Assembly: GCA_022800315.1 (NCBI GenBank)
Contig: JAAWQC010000004.1
Location: 1 to 64,000 of the forward strand
Length of the DNA stretch: 64,000 nt
From: Clostridiales bacterium
GTDB lineage: Bacteria > Bacillota > Clostridia > Oscillospirales > Acutalibacteraceae
Reading direction: 5' to 3'
Shown: piece after piece, positions 26,715 to 36,292 of the stretch
How the letters are laid out: the number at the start of each line of letters is the position of its first letter
Position numbering within the stretch: the stretch's first letter is position 1
Notes under the pieces: generated by a model
The model's input: only the letters and a program-made list of their open reading frames with translations
Databases searched by the model: none
Told to the model about the DNA's origin: nothing
Made by a program: the position numbers and the translations under genes

Positions 26715-27443
26715 TCACTCTTTCTCTGGTTTATTGACGGGAACCGCTTCGTATTCCACCCAGCAGGGGACGAAACCGCTTTTCAGCGCGGTGCGGGCGG
26801 AGTACAGGTTGCGTGTCCAGGTGGTATAGTAGGGGATCGCCCCCCGTTCGAGGATATCCTCCGCCAATTGGCGGGTCAGCGCCGCGGACAACCCGCGATG
26901 GCGGTAATCGGGCAGGGTATCCACCCCCACCTGCCACAGGGAACCGCTCCGGTCATCCGCCCCCGCCAAAGACACCGGCCTGCCGTCCACATAAGCCCCG
27001 CGGGCCAGCACGTCGATGCCACCGCCTCCCAGCGCGTTGCGGAACCGGCGATCGGAGGCCAGGGCATCCAGCTCCGGGCCGCGTTCGGTCAGCCGGCAGG
27101 TAAATCCCGGCGGGAGGGAAAGCTGCTCCCCCTCCCCTGTGTAAAGATAGCGGACGCATTCGCTGAGTTTCAGCCCGAAAGGCCGCAGACAGCGTTCCTC
27201 CAGCTCAAACAGAGGCAGTTCCGCCGCAGAGACGGGATGTTCCCGCAAAAAGGCGGCTGCCCGTTCGTATACACGGCCTCCCGCCGCCGCGACGGGACCG
27301 CCGCCCATGGCAAGCAGCTGAAAGCTGTCCCCCTCCCCTGTCCGGTACAGCCGGGCGCTGTCGGCAGACAGATCCCGAACGCCGCATCCGTAGTTGGAGG
27401 CCAGCCATTCCCTCGCTTGTTCCCCTCCATATACGGTACCCAT
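26715..27443 (-). CDS. GNAT family N-acetyltransferase
   Basis: This 242-residue protein has a C-terminal GNAT fold: VGVDTLPDYRHRGLSAALTRQLAEDILERGAIPYY includes the acetyl-CoA binding pattern R-H-R-G-L-S-A. The N-terminal 130 residues are diverged. The start at 27443 has GAGGAGG six bases upstream. The acceptor is unknown. Located next to malQ and probably co-transcribed. Confidence 0.75.
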   Translation of the reverse strand: MGTVYGGEQAREWLASNYGCGVRDLSADSARLYRTGEGDSFQLLAMGGGPVAAAGGRVYERAAAFLREHPVSAAELPLFELEERCLRPFGLKLSECVRYLYTGEGEQLSLPPGFTCRLTERGPELDALASDRRFRNALGGGGIDVLARGAYVDGRPVSLAGADDRSGSLWQVGVDTLPDYRHRGLSAALTRQLAEDILERGAIPYYTTWTRNLYSARTALKSGFVPCWVEYEAVPVNKPEKE

Positions 27444-27491
27444 CCGATTCCTCCTCATGACGCGGGTGTTCGGCCGACAGTCCCCGAAGGG

Positions 27492-29993
27492 TCAGTCCAT
27501 TTCCCCGTTCATGTCCATCTCCAGCATCTGCTGGCGGGTGATGAGCACCTGGCGGGGCTTGCTCCCCTCGTGGGGGCCGACGATCCCCTTCTGTTCCAGC
27601 TGGTCGATGACGCGGCCCGCGCGGGCGTAACCCAGCCGCAGCCGCCGCTGGATGAGGGAGGTGGACGCCTGACCGGCTTCCACCACCACCTCGATGGCCT
27701 GGGGGAGCATCTCGTCCCAATCGCCGTCCATCTCGTCGCCCGACCCCTTCTTGGAGGCGCCTTTTCCGCTGCTTTCCGCCAGACGGTCGATCTCTTCGCT
27801 GATCTGCTCGTCGTATTCGTTCTGACCCGCGGATTTCAGGAAGTCCACCACCGACTCTACCTCCCGGTTGCTGACGAAACAGCCCTGCACCCGCATGGGT
27901 TTGCTGACCCCTACCGGCATGAAGAGCATATCTCCGCGGCCCAGCAGCTTCTCGGCCCCGCCGCTGTCCAGTATGGTGCGGGAGTCCACCTGAGAGGCCA
28001 CGGTCAGCGCCAGGCGGCTGGGAATATTGGCCTTGATCAGGCCGGTGATGACATCCACCGACGGGCGCTGGGTGGCGATGACCAGATGCATCCCCGCCGC
28101 GCGGGCCATCTGTGCCAGACGAATGATGGCGTCCTCCACCTCGTTGGCGGCCGCCATCATCAGGTCGGACAGCTCGTCGATAACGATCAGGATCAGGGGC
28201 ATGGGCTTCATGGTCTCGCTTCGCCGCGCCACCGCGTTATAGGATTCCAGATCGCGGACGTTGTTGTCCGCAAAGGTCTTGTATCGGTTGAGCATCTCGG
28301 TCACGGCCCACCCCAAAGCGCCAGCCGCCTTGCGCGGGTCGGTGACCACCGGCACCAGCAAATGAGGGATGCCGTTATAAATGCCGAATTCCACCTGCTT
28401 GGGGTCGATGAGCAGGATGCGCACATCGTCGGGGGAGGCCCGGTACAGCACGCTCTGTATCATGGAGTTGGTGCACACCGATTTACCGGAGCCCGTGGTG
28501 CCCGCGATGAGGAGATGGGGCATCTTGGTCAGGTCCGCCAGCACGATCTGGCCGCTGATATCCCGGCCGAGGGCCACTGTCAGCTTGCTTTTGGCGTTGT
28601 GATAATCGGGGGAATCGATCAGTTCCCGCAGACAGACCGGGCTGGAGACCCTGTTGGGTACCTCGATGCCCACCGCCGCCTTGCCCGGTATGGGGGCCTC
28701 GATCCGCACGCCGGTAGCCGCCAGACGCAGAGCGATATCGTCGGCGAGGCCGGTGATGCGGCTGATCTTGACCCCGGCGCTGGGCTGGAGCTCATACCGC
28801 GTGACCGATGGGCCGCGGGACACGCCCAGTATGGAGGTCTGCACCCCGAATTCCTTCAGAGTGCCCACCAGCAGATCCGCGGTCACCTTCTGCTCCTTGC
28901 GGGCAGCGCCCTCCTCCGTCGGGCGGGGTTCGTCCAGCAGGGACAGGGGCGGGTAACGATAGCCGTCCTCCCGCTGAGCGGGGGGCGGCGAGGAAGCCGG
29001 CGCGGACTCCGCCGGGTCGGCCGTATTTTTTGCCGGGGCGGACTCCCCCGCCGACCGAGGGCCGCCAGGTCTTGTCAGCGGGCCGGCTATCAGGTCGAGA
29101 GGCGCGGGTTCCTCCTCCAGCGAAAGGGGATCGGGTTCTGCCGGGGTGTCGCTCTGCAACTCCCGGGCCGCTTTCGCCAGCTTCTCCAGCTTGGGCGAGG
29201 GGGTCAGGGACAGTCCTTCCCCTCCGTCGCCCTCCGACCGCACCGGATGCTGCGGCATCTCGATATACCCGTCGCCGATGTCGATATCGATGGTAGCGGA
29301 CTCGTTCTGCCGCTTTTCCTCCCCCGCGATCATGGCGTTTTCGATGCTTTCCCGGGTTTTCTGCACCGGTTTCCACGCCATATGGAATAGGGAAAGGATG
29401 GTGGTGCCGGTCATCAGCATGAGGAAGACGAAAATCAGCAGAATGATGATGATTTTCGCCCCGATGTCAGTAAAAAAATATTCCATCGGGTAGCCCAGCA
29501 GAGTACCCGCCACCCCGCCACTCAACAGGTGCGTACCGTCGGTGTAGCCCTGCCCGATGGCGGCGAAATAATTGCCGTCGATATCTGCGGTAAATACGTG
29601 GATGGCACTGGCCAGCAGGATGATCAGCGCCAGGCTCTGCCAAAGCTTGGAGCTGATGCTGCCGATGGGACGGTCCATCGCCGCCACCACCGCTATGTAG
29701 ATCATCAGGATGGGCAGCACGAAGGAACAGACCCCGAACAGTCCCAGTATCAGGCCGTGGAGCATCCCCCACAAACTGCCGCCGGGGATAATGACCAGAC
29801 ACAGCAGCAGCACCGCCGCCGCAAAGATCAGCACCGCCGCCGTCTGGCGTTTGGCCTTGGTGCGTACCAGCGATTCCCCCGCGGGCCGCGGGCCGTTCTT
29901 CGGGCCGCTCCTGGTCCCGCTTTTCGCCCGGGTGGATTTGGCCGGCGCTTTAGCCGCCGGCTTTTTGGCTGTGCTTTTTTTCTTAGCCGCCAT
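27492..29993 (-). CDS. DNA translocase FtsK/SpoIIIE
   Basis: This 833-residue motor moves chromosomal DNA through the septum. A basic, Ala/Lys-rich tail (1-45) is followed by four membrane segments (about 52-215), a Pro-rich acidic linker, and the RecA-like motor with Walker [12 protein letters not shown] and Walker [14 protein letters not shown]. The C-terminal winged-helix gamma domain ([20 protein letters not shown]) recognises polar DNA sequences. Whether it acts in division (FtsK) or sporulation (SpoIIIE) cannot be decided here. Confidence 0.92.
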   Translation of the reverse strand: MAAKKKSTAKKPAAKAPAKSTRAKSGTRSGPKNGPRPAGESLVRTKAKRQTAAVLIFAAAVLLLCLVIIPGGSLWGMLHGLILGLFGVCSFVLPILMIYIAVVAAMDRPIGSISSKLWQSLALIILLASAIHVFTADIDGNYFAAIGQGYTDGTHLLSGGVAGTLLGYPMEYFFTDIGAKIIIILLIFVFLMLMTGTTILSLFHMAWKPVQKTRESIENAMIAGEEKRQNESATIDIDIGDGYIEMPQHPVRSEGDGGEGLSLTPSPKLEKLAKAARELQSDTPAEPDPLSLEEEPAPLDLIAGPLTRPGGPRSAGESAPAKNTADPAESAPASSPPPAQREDGYRYPPLSLLDEPRPTEEGAARKEQKVTADLLVGTLKEFGVQTSILGVSRGPSVTRYELQPSAGVKISRITGLADDIALRLAATGVRIEAPIPGKAAVGIEVPNRVSSPVCLRELIDSPDYHNAKSKLTVALGRDISGQIVLADLTKMPHLLIAGTTGSGKSVCTNSMIQSVLYRASPDDVRILLIDPKQVEFGIYNGIPHLLVPVVTDPRKAAGALGWAVTEMLNRYKTFADNNVRDLESYNAVARRSETMKPMPLILIVIDELSDLMMAAANEVEDAIIRLAQMARAAGMHLVIATQRPSVDVITGLIKANIPSRLALTVASQVDSRTILDSGGAEKLLGRGDMLFMPVGVSKPMRVQGCFVSNREVESVVDFLKSAGQNEYDEQISEEIDRLAESSGKGASKKGSGDEMDGDWDEMLPQAIEVVVEAGQASTSLIQRRLRLGYARAGRVIDQLEQKGIVGPHEGSKPRQVLITRQQMLEMDMNGEMD

Positions 29994-30237
29994 GTTGAAA
30001 AGTCACGCCTTTCCTGTTCGTTAAACCATCTGAAAATATAGTATACGCCCGATAGGGAAGCGAAAACGGGCGAGTTTGACAGCATGGTAGATGAGTATTG
30101 CCCACACTGACCCATGATAAAGAAAGTATAGCATATTCCCGTTAAATTAGAAAGTCCGTTCTCCCACCGGCCGTCCGATTGGACGGCAGAGGAATCCCTT
30201 CCGCGGACCACGCACAGAAGGCCGCAGCCGGTTAACG

Positions 30238-31533
30238 TTAGGATTCCACATCCACCATACGGATATAGCGTCTCAGGGCATACTCGCCGTCGTGCGCTTC
30301 CCCGCTGAAGCTGGACGACATCGTTCCCGCCCGGGTGATACGCGTCACGCCCGCCCGCGCCAGAAGGCCGGTGAAAAATGCCCGTTGATCCGCCGGGCAG
30401 AGCAGGCCCGCCGTCTGCAATACCCCCTTGTGACGGCGCAGGGCGGCAAACAGCTGTTCCCGCGGCAGACACTTGACCAAACCGTTGCCGAACAGGTCGG
30501 ACAACTCCAGCTCACTGTCGGTGCAGGCGGTCAGACTGCTTCCCCGCCCCTGGAACACCTGCCGGCCGTCGCTTTCTTCCCCCGACAGCACCCGCTCCAG
30601 CCGGTTGGTATACCGCCGCAGCGTCACCTCCGCGGCGGCGGCAGGTGTTCCAGCGGGAAATCGGAGGGCCGCCCGCTCCATATAGGGCAAAAATTCCCCG
30701 CAGAAATCGTACAGATCCTCCGCCTTATCGGTGTCGAGAAAAATGGTCTGGCAGGAGCTGCATAATAGCTGCCGGGTGGACAGGATATGTTCGCTCAGAG
30801 CGGTCAGCTCCGCCTCCTTATCCTCATAACCGGCGATATAGGCAAAGCTCAGACGATGCCCCCATTCGATCAGCCGGGCTCCTATGGGCGCCCACTGTCT
30901 CACGGCGGCGACCGCAGCGTCGCCGCCCCAGACCACGATACCGTCCGCCATCTCCGCCATTTTCCGCATGGCGGCCAGATCGGCGGAGGGCGTGTCGAAC
31001 ACATAGATATACGCCGCAAGCTCCGGCTCGATGGCGATCAGCTGCTGAAAAATCTCCACTGAGAGCCCGTTGTCTGCCTGGGGAAGCTTGAGGATATTCA
31101 CATTGCCCGTCAGCAGACCCTCGGCAACACTAAAGGCGGGCAGGCCGTCCACGTTCCCGGCGGCGATATGGAACAGGGTCCCGAGCGGCATCGGGACGGC
31201 TGTGATGCCCGGATGGTCATAAGGCGGCACCGCCATACGGGGCTGCAAAAAATTACTGCCCAGCTCGGTCAGCAGCTTATACTCGATGTTCTCCCGCCGA
31301 AGCAGACGGGCAGCCGTCCGCACATATTCCTCTATGCCGTCGATCGCCAGCGCGGCAATACGGTCGCCGAACGCACCGTCCTCAATTCGGCGTCCCAGTT
31401 CGGTGACGGCCGACACCACCGTTTCAGCGGACAAAGAGCCGTCCCGGCGCGTCTCATTGATTTCCTCCTCCAGCGACACCAGAATGCTGCCCTGTTCGCC
31501 CGAATCGTACAATTTGCCTTTGGCCAGTATCAT
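30238..31533 (-). CDS. luxC: LuxC-like acyl-CoA/acyl-protein reductase
   Basis: This 431-residue protein matches the LuxC family, the NADPH-dependent reductase that turns an activated fatty acyl group into an aldehyde. The central part shows the aldehyde dehydrogenase-like fold: PLGTLFHIAAGNVDGLPAFS, KLPQADNGLS, and the catalytic cysteine region LLCSSCQTIFLD (C258 or C261). The luxE-like gene lies 41 bases upstream on the same strand. There is no luxAB luciferase or luxD thioesterase in the window. The aldehyde may serve lipid or natural-product synthesis instead of light. AAGGAGG precedes the ATG. Confidence 0.85.
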   Translation of the reverse strand: MILAKGKLYDSGEQGSILVSLEEEINETRRDGSLSAETVVSAVTELGRRIEDGAFGDRIAALAIDGIEEYVRTAARLLRRENIEYKLLTELGSNFLQPRMAVPPYDHPGITAVPMPLGTLFHIAAGNVDGLPAFSVAEGLLTGNVNILKLPQADNGLSVEIFQQLIAIEPELAAYIYVFDTPSADLAAMRKMAEMADGIVVWGGDAAVAAVRQWAPIGARLIEWGHRLSFAYIAGYEDKEAELTALSEHILSTRQLLCSSCQTIFLDTDKAEDLYDFCGEFLPYMERAALRFPAGTPAAAAEVTLRRYTNRLERVLSGEESDGRQVFQGRGSSLTACTDSELELSDLFGNGLVKCLPREQLFAALRRHKGVLQTAGLLCPADQRAFFTGLLARAGVTRITRAGTMSSSFSGEAHDGEYALRRYIRMVDVES

Positions 31534-31573
31534 GACGATTTGCCTCCTTACCGGTTCGAATCGCGGCGGGCGG

Positions 31574-32695
31574 TCACGCCTGCCTTCCTGTCAGCAGCTC
31601 GGCGGCACCCGCGGCGCAGGTTTTAATCTCTTTCAGCCCGATCCGGCCCACGATTTCGAGATACGGGGATGCGATCCCGCACCCGCAGTCCCCGCCGTCG
31701 TGCAGAATCCCCAGATCGTCGGTCATCACGCTGAGCAGGGGAGCCGCCGCCACCATGGGCGTCAGCAGGTTGACCAGTCCGATCTGCCCGTTTCCCACCG
31801 GCTCCAGGGTATGTACATCCCGTATGATCACCCGACTGTATGCCGGTATATGAAAATGGTGGCGCTCGCAGTCACAGTATAGAATGGGATGCTCCACAGC
31901 GCCGAAAAATTCCACGATATCGGTTTCCTCTATCCCCAGCACCCGGTGGGCCAGCTCATACAGCACAGATTTGTCCACCCGCTCGGTGATAAACTGCTTC
32001 CAGCCGCCGCCCAGCAGGATTTTGGATCCTTCTTTCAGCTTCACCTGGATTCCCCGTGTCTCCATCTCCCTGAGCAGAAAATAGGTATAGGAGGGAAAGC
32101 CCATCAACCGCATGGGAAACCGGGAGCCGCTGTGCCGCCTGATCGCCCCGATCACCCCATCCATATCGACTGCGTATCCGCCGTTCCCATATCGCAGCAC
32201 ATACGACCGGCTGAGGGCGGGGGTAAACAGGGTGGCGCCGAAGGCGGTTTTCGTCACCGCCGTCTGATTCCCTCTGTGGGGCTGATAGCCCATCAGGATA
32301 TAATGGGCGGGGCGGGGTGAAAAAAGGCCCCGCCACCGGCCGATTCTCAGCACCATTTTCAGGCCGCAATACAGCCCGCCGCATTCGAAACCGATTCGGC
32401 TGAACCGTCCGCCGGTCCCCGAAGAGGTCGCTTTTATCAGCATCCGATGTTCCGGTATCGAATACAGCCAGTGGTTCTTAAACAGCAGAGTGGGCAGAAA
32501 CGGCAGCGACGCCAGGTCCCCGGTTTCCACGAGGGATTCCGGGTCGAACTGCCGATCCTTCAGAATCGACCGGTACTCTCCGCAGTGATGGTACTGAAAA
32601 CGACAATTCTCCCGCATAGCGTCCATAAACAGCCCGTCGGTGGTCTGCGTGTCAAAGGGGTCCTTTACGCGGAACAGCCTGGCCCGGTTTTTCAT
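31574..32695 (-). CDS. luxE: LuxE-like acyl-protein synthetase
   Basis: LuxE activates a fatty acid with ATP and passes it to LuxC. The 373-residue protein has the adenylate-forming pattern IKATSSGTGGRFSRIGFE near 90, MGFPSYTYFLLREM, ILLGGGWKQF and EFFGAVEHPILYCDC, which are family landmarks. The ATG at 32695 has GAGG eight bases upstream and is preferred over a GTG nine bases earlier that overlaps this site. A leader of about 100 bases with a TATAAT near 32803-32808 precedes it. Confidence 0.85.
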   Translation of the reverse strand: MKNRARLFRVKDPFDTQTTDGLFMDAMRENCRFQYHHCGEYRSILKDRQFDPESLVETGDLASLPFLPTLLFKNHWLYSIPEHRMLIKATSSGTGGRFSRIGFECGGLYCGLKMVLRIGRWRGLFSPRPAHYILMGYQPHRGNQTAVTKTAFGATLFTPALSRSYVLRYGNGGYAVDMDGVIGAIRRHSGSRFPMRLMGFPSYTYFLLREMETRGIQVKLKEGSKILLGGGWKQFITERVDKSVLYELAHRVLGIEETDIVEFFGAVEHPILYCDCERHHFHIPAYSRVIIRDVHTLEPVGNGQIGLVNLLTPMVAAAPLLSVMTDDLGILHDGGDCGCGIASPYLEIVGRIGLKEIKTCAAGAAELLTGRQA

Positions 32696-32852
32696 ATAGC
32701 TCACCTCTTCGATTCATTCATCTTCTGCTTATCCATTCGGTATCGAAAAAACGCTGACAGGGGCCGGTGCCGGGGAATCCCTTGGGATACCCCTTGTATC
32801 CTATTATACTATACTCCTCGAGGGAATCACGAAAAAACGGAAACTTTATCGC

Positions 32853-32885
32853 AGAAAAGGCGGGAGCACAGCTCCCGCCTTTTCT
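32853..32885 (-). terminator. terminator after uppP
   Basis: AGAAAAGGCGGGAGC, an ACA loop and the perfect 15-base complement form a stem 35 bases after the uppP stop codon. The outer part of the stem is an A/T segment that serves as the T-run in both directions. Confidence 0.75.
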
Positions 32886-32919
32886 TCCGTAGCCTATTCC
32901 GTTTCCGAGACGCTTCCTG

Positions 32920-33867
32920 TCAGCCGCCAATCATCTGCGGGATGGTCTGGCCGGCAAACAGCTCCACCAGTCCGCAGATCAGGGTCAGCGCGCCGAGAAT
33001 CAGGCAGTAATATCCGAACAGGTACAGTTTATCGTTTTTGATAAGCCACTGGAGCGCCTTGATGGCGAACAGACCCACCAGGGCGGCTACCACGACCCCG
33101 ACCAGCATGGGCATCAGCTCGATCGACACCTGCTCCTTCATCGCGTCCCCGATCTCCAGCACGTTGGCGCCGAGAATGGCGGGGATGCCGAGGATGAAAG
33201 AAAATTGGACGATATAGTCCTTGGGCAGGCCCCGGTATAAACCGATGGAGATGGTGGAACCGGAACGGGAAACGCCCGGCAGCGCCGCCAGGCCTTGGAA
33301 CAGGCCGATCAGGATCGAATCCTTGGCGGTGATATCGTTGCCCGTTTTGCGTTTTTTCGACCGGCTGCCCATCAACAGCAGGGTGCCGGTGATCAAAAAG
33401 CAGATTCCCTCCACGATGATGTCGGAATCCTCACTCCAGAAAGCGTATAGGTCTTTCATCATGGTAAAGCGCAGACTGCCGACAGAGAAGAGCACATCCT
33501 TTTCCGCCATGGCAGCCGGGCCCGGCACGGGGAAAACCAGCAGGACAAAGGTGGCGATGGTGGCGATGATGATCATGACCACCATGCGGCGGTTCAAGGA
33601 CATGGTTTTCCATTTGAATTTACCGGTGAACACATCCCCTATAAGGAAGACGAATTCTTTAATCAGCGACCAGATAGTTTTCCAGAACACGATGAAAACC
33701 GCCGCCAGCGTACCGAGATGCAGCAGCACGGTCCCCAGCAGGGCGCCGTCGCCGGACACGTTAAGGAAATGCTGTACCAGGGACAGATGGCCGTCGCTGG
33801 ACACCGGCAGAAACTCGGTCAGGCCCTGCACGATGCCCTGGATGATGTAGTCGATAAAACTGTTCAC
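32920..33867 (-). CDS. uppP: undecaprenyl-diphosphatase UppP (BacA)
   Basis: This membrane phosphatase recycles the undecaprenyl carrier used in cell wall synthesis and confers bacitracin tolerance. The 315-residue protein has many membrane segments and both family motifs: GLTEFLPVSSDGHL near 17-30 and LPGVSRSGSTISIG near 195. The start is a GTG with GGGAGG six bases upstream. Confidence 0.92.
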   Translation of the reverse strand: MNSFIDYIIQGIVQGLTEFLPVSSDGHLSLVQHFLNVSGDGALLGTVLLHLGTLAAVFIVFWKTIWSLIKEFVFLIGDVFTGKFKWKTMSLNRRMVVMIIIATIATFVLLVFPVPGPAAMAEKDVLFSVGSLRFTMMKDLYAFWSEDSDIIVEGICFLITGTLLLMGSRSKKRKTGNDITAKDSILIGLFQGLAALPGVSRSGSTISIGLYRGLPKDYIVQFSFILGIPAILGANVLEIGDAMKEQVSIELMPMLVGVVVAALVGLFAIKALQWLIKNDKLYLFGYYCLILGALTLICGLVELFAGQTIPQMIGG

Positions 33868-33923
33868 TGTCTACCTCCCTATGTAACCCCCCGCCGGGGG
33901 AAATAACCACTGGAACAAGAGTA

Positions 33924-34703
33924 TCAGCCGTTGTCCGCCTCCGTCGGCGGGTCCTTCGGCGCCGATGCGTCGATCATCTCGTACAGCGCGGCAATGGCGT
34001 CGGAGAGCGAGCCGAGCGAGTCAATCAAACCTTCCCGCACCGCGGCCTCGCCGTCCAGCACGCTGCCCACATCGGTCACCAGCTCTTTGGTGTTCATGCA
34101 CAGCTCGTTGAAGCGCTCCGGTTTCATCCGGGAATTGCCGGTAACAAAACCGGTGATACGGTCCTGCATGCGCTCAAAATAGGTGAACGCCTGGGGTACC
34201 CCCAGCACCAGTCCGTTGGTCCGCACCGGATGCAGGGTCATGGTGGCGGTGGAAGCGATAAAGGATTTTTTCGCCGACACCGCCAGCGGCACCCCAATGG
34301 AGTGACCGCCGCCCAGCACCAGTGAGACGGTGGGTTTACGCATGCCGGCGATCAGCTCGGCCAGTGCCAGCCCCGCTTCGATATCGCCGCCCACCGTATT
34401 GAGCAGGATGAGGAGCCCCTCGATCTCCCGGCTCTCCTCGATGGCCACCAGCTGAGGAATGACGTGCTCGTATTTGGTGGATTTATTGGTAGGGGGCAGG
34501 ATATAATGCCCCTCGATCTGTCCGATGATGGTCAGACAGTGGATAACATGCTTGCCGTTGCTGGTGGTAACCGATCCAGTCTCCACCATCTGCTTGAGCT
34601 GTTCCTGCAGGACGCCCGATTCCTCTGTTGAATCGCCGCCTACCCCTTCGTTTTCCGTGTGAGGTTCCTCGATTTCCACGGATTCGCCGTCGATCATTGC
34701 CAT
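33924..34703 (-). CDS. tepA: ClpP-like translocation-enhancing protease TepA
   Basis: This 259-residue protein is a ClpP-class serine protease of the TepA type (YmfB in Bacillus, next to spoIIIE there). After an acidic 30-residue start, the catalytic triad can be read: Ser in [14 protein letters not shown], His in [13 protein letters not shown], and Asp in [15 protein letters not shown]. It keeps [20 protein letters not shown]. The ATG at 34703 has AAGGA eight bases upstream; an ATG three codons earlier overlaps the site. SpoIIIE is 4 kb downstream here. Confidence 0.85.
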   Translation of the reverse strand: MAMIDGESVEIEEPHTENEGVGGDSTEESGVLQEQLKQMVETGSVTTSNGKHVIHCLTIIGQIEGHYILPPTNKSTKYEHVIPQLVAIEESREIEGLLILLNTVGGDIEAGLALAELIAGMRKPTVSLVLGGGHSIGVPLAVSAKKSFIASTATMTLHPVRTNGLVLGVPQAFTYFERMQDRITGFVTGNSRMKPERFNELCMNTKELVTDVGSVLDGEAAVREGLIDSLGSLSDAIAALYEMIDASAPKDPPTEADNG

Positions 34704-34771
34704 ATCTTTCATCCTTCCCTGTACTACAGTCTTTTCTAGTGTTGCCGAAAGGGGGAAGGATTATGCCGCCG

Positions 34772-36118
34772 TCAGACGGTGGCGGGCGTCTCCGCTCCGC
34801 GGGTTTCACCGGCAGGCGCCGGCGCGAGAGGGGCGGTGGTTTTGCCAGCGGCTTTTTCCGCCGCCATGCGGGCGTTAGCCAGCATCAGTTTGATGCGGTT
34901 TTCCTGATTGATGCGGGTGGCGCCGGGGTCGTAATCTACACAAACGATATTGGACTGGGGATGGCAGTTTTTTATTTTGCGCACCATCCCCTTGCCCACC
35001 ACGTGATTGGGCAGACAGCCGAAGGGCTGGGTGCATACGATATTGTCCACGCCGGAATCGATGAGCTCCAGCATCTCGCCGGTCAGCAGCCAGCCCTCGC
35101 CCATTTTGTTGCCATAGCCCAGATAGTCCTTCACCAGGCTTTTCAGATGGTCAAAGGTACAGGGCACGCGGAATTCCGGATATTTTTGAATCGCGTCGAT
35201 CATGTCCCGCTGCAGCTTGCGCACATACCTGGACAGCACGCCTGCTCCCAGATAGGTGGCGGTTTTGCCGCCGTAGAGGCGGTGGTCCTCCACCCGGTTA
35301 TCGCATTTGAAGATGATGAAGTCTGTCAGGCCCGGCACCACCGGCTCGCAGCCCTCGGACAGCAGGAACTGCTCCAGATTATTGTTGCCCAGCGGCGCAT
35401 ATTTGATATAGATTTCGCCGACCACGCCCACCTTTACTTTCGGTACCCGGTTGACGGGTATAGAGGCGAAATCCCCCGCGATCAACGCAAAGTTTTCCTT
35501 GACATGGGCGGGACGGAAGCTGCCCTTTTTGCTGAATTCGCCCACCAGACGGTCCACCCATTTGCCGATGCGGCGGTCGGTCTCCCCCTCCACGATCTCG
35601 TAAGGGCGGCACTGATTGGCCATATGGACGATCAGGTCGCCGTAAATCATGGAATACGCCATTTGAATGAGCATGCCCAGCCCCAGCGAGAAACCGGGGT
35701 TCTTTTCCAGCCCCGACAGGTTGATCGACACCACCGGGATATAATCGTAGCCCGCCCGGTGCAGCGCCTTTCGCAGCAGGTGGATGTAATTGGAGGCACG
35801 GCAGCCGCCGCCTGTCTGAGTGATCATGAGGGCGACTTTATGGGGGTCGTACTTCCCGCTTTTCACGGCGTCCAGCAGCTGGCCGATGACCAGAAGAGCG
35901 GGATAGCAGGTATCGTTGTGCACATATTTCAGCCCTTCGTCCACGATGCCCCGATGGTTGGTGGTCAGCATGACTGCCTTATAGCCATGGTTCACAAACA
36001 CCTGCCGCAGCATGGCAAAATGCACCGGGAGCATTTGGGGCATCAACAGGGTATACTCCTGTTTCATTTCTTCGGTAAACAACAGGCGGCCCTGCTCGTT
36101 ATAGATGAGTTCTGCCAT
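34772..36118 (-). CDS. dehydratase activase-related protein, C-terminal half (DUF2229-like)
   Basis: This 448-residue protein corresponds to the last third of the large 2-hydroxyacyl-CoA dehydratase activase proteins of Clostridia, which are usually single chains of about 1400 residues. Visible blocks are VDEGLKYVHNDTCYPALLVIGQL, ITQTGGGCRASNYI and VCTQPFGCLPNHVVGKG, the latter two with cysteines that may bind an iron-sulfur cluster. The tail of about 30 residues is Ala/Pro-rich. The N-terminal partner is the gene at 36293, 174 bases upstream. Confidence 0.75.
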   Translation of the reverse strand: MAELIYNEQGRLLFTEEMKQEYTLLMPQMLPVHFAMLRQVFVNHGYKAVMLTTNHRGIVDEGLKYVHNDTCYPALLVIGQLLDAVKSGKYDPHKVALMITQTGGGCRASNYIHLLRKALHRAGYDYIPVVSINLSGLEKNPGFSLGLGMLIQMAYSMIYGDLIVHMANQCRPYEIVEGETDRRIGKWVDRLVGEFSKKGSFRPAHVKENFALIAGDFASIPVNRVPKVKVGVVGEIYIKYAPLGNNNLEQFLLSEGCEPVVPGLTDFIIFKCDNRVEDHRLYGGKTATYLGAGVLSRYVRKLQRDMIDAIQKYPEFRVPCTFDHLKSLVKDYLGYGNKMGEGWLLTGEMLELIDSGVDNIVCTQPFGCLPNHVVGKGMVRKIKNCHPQSNIVCVDYDPGATRINQENRIKLMLANARMAAEKAAGKTTAPLAPAPAGETRGAETPATV

Positions 36119-36292
36119 GGGATCCCTAACCTTTCCGTGGGGAGGGACACCGAAAGCTCACGCTTTCAGCATACCCGCACTACCTTACGATTATATGACT
36201 CCCGCATAACAATATTGTCACCCGGGAGGGCGAGAAACAGCGGCCAGCCAAATGTGTGGCCGAAGCGGATTTCTCGTCGATGGATACGTGAT

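Noticed and set aside
26673..29390. Plus-strand open frame of 905 codons
   Set aside because: It is antisense to the GNAT and SpoIIIE genes, has no ribosome site and its product is compositionally biased.
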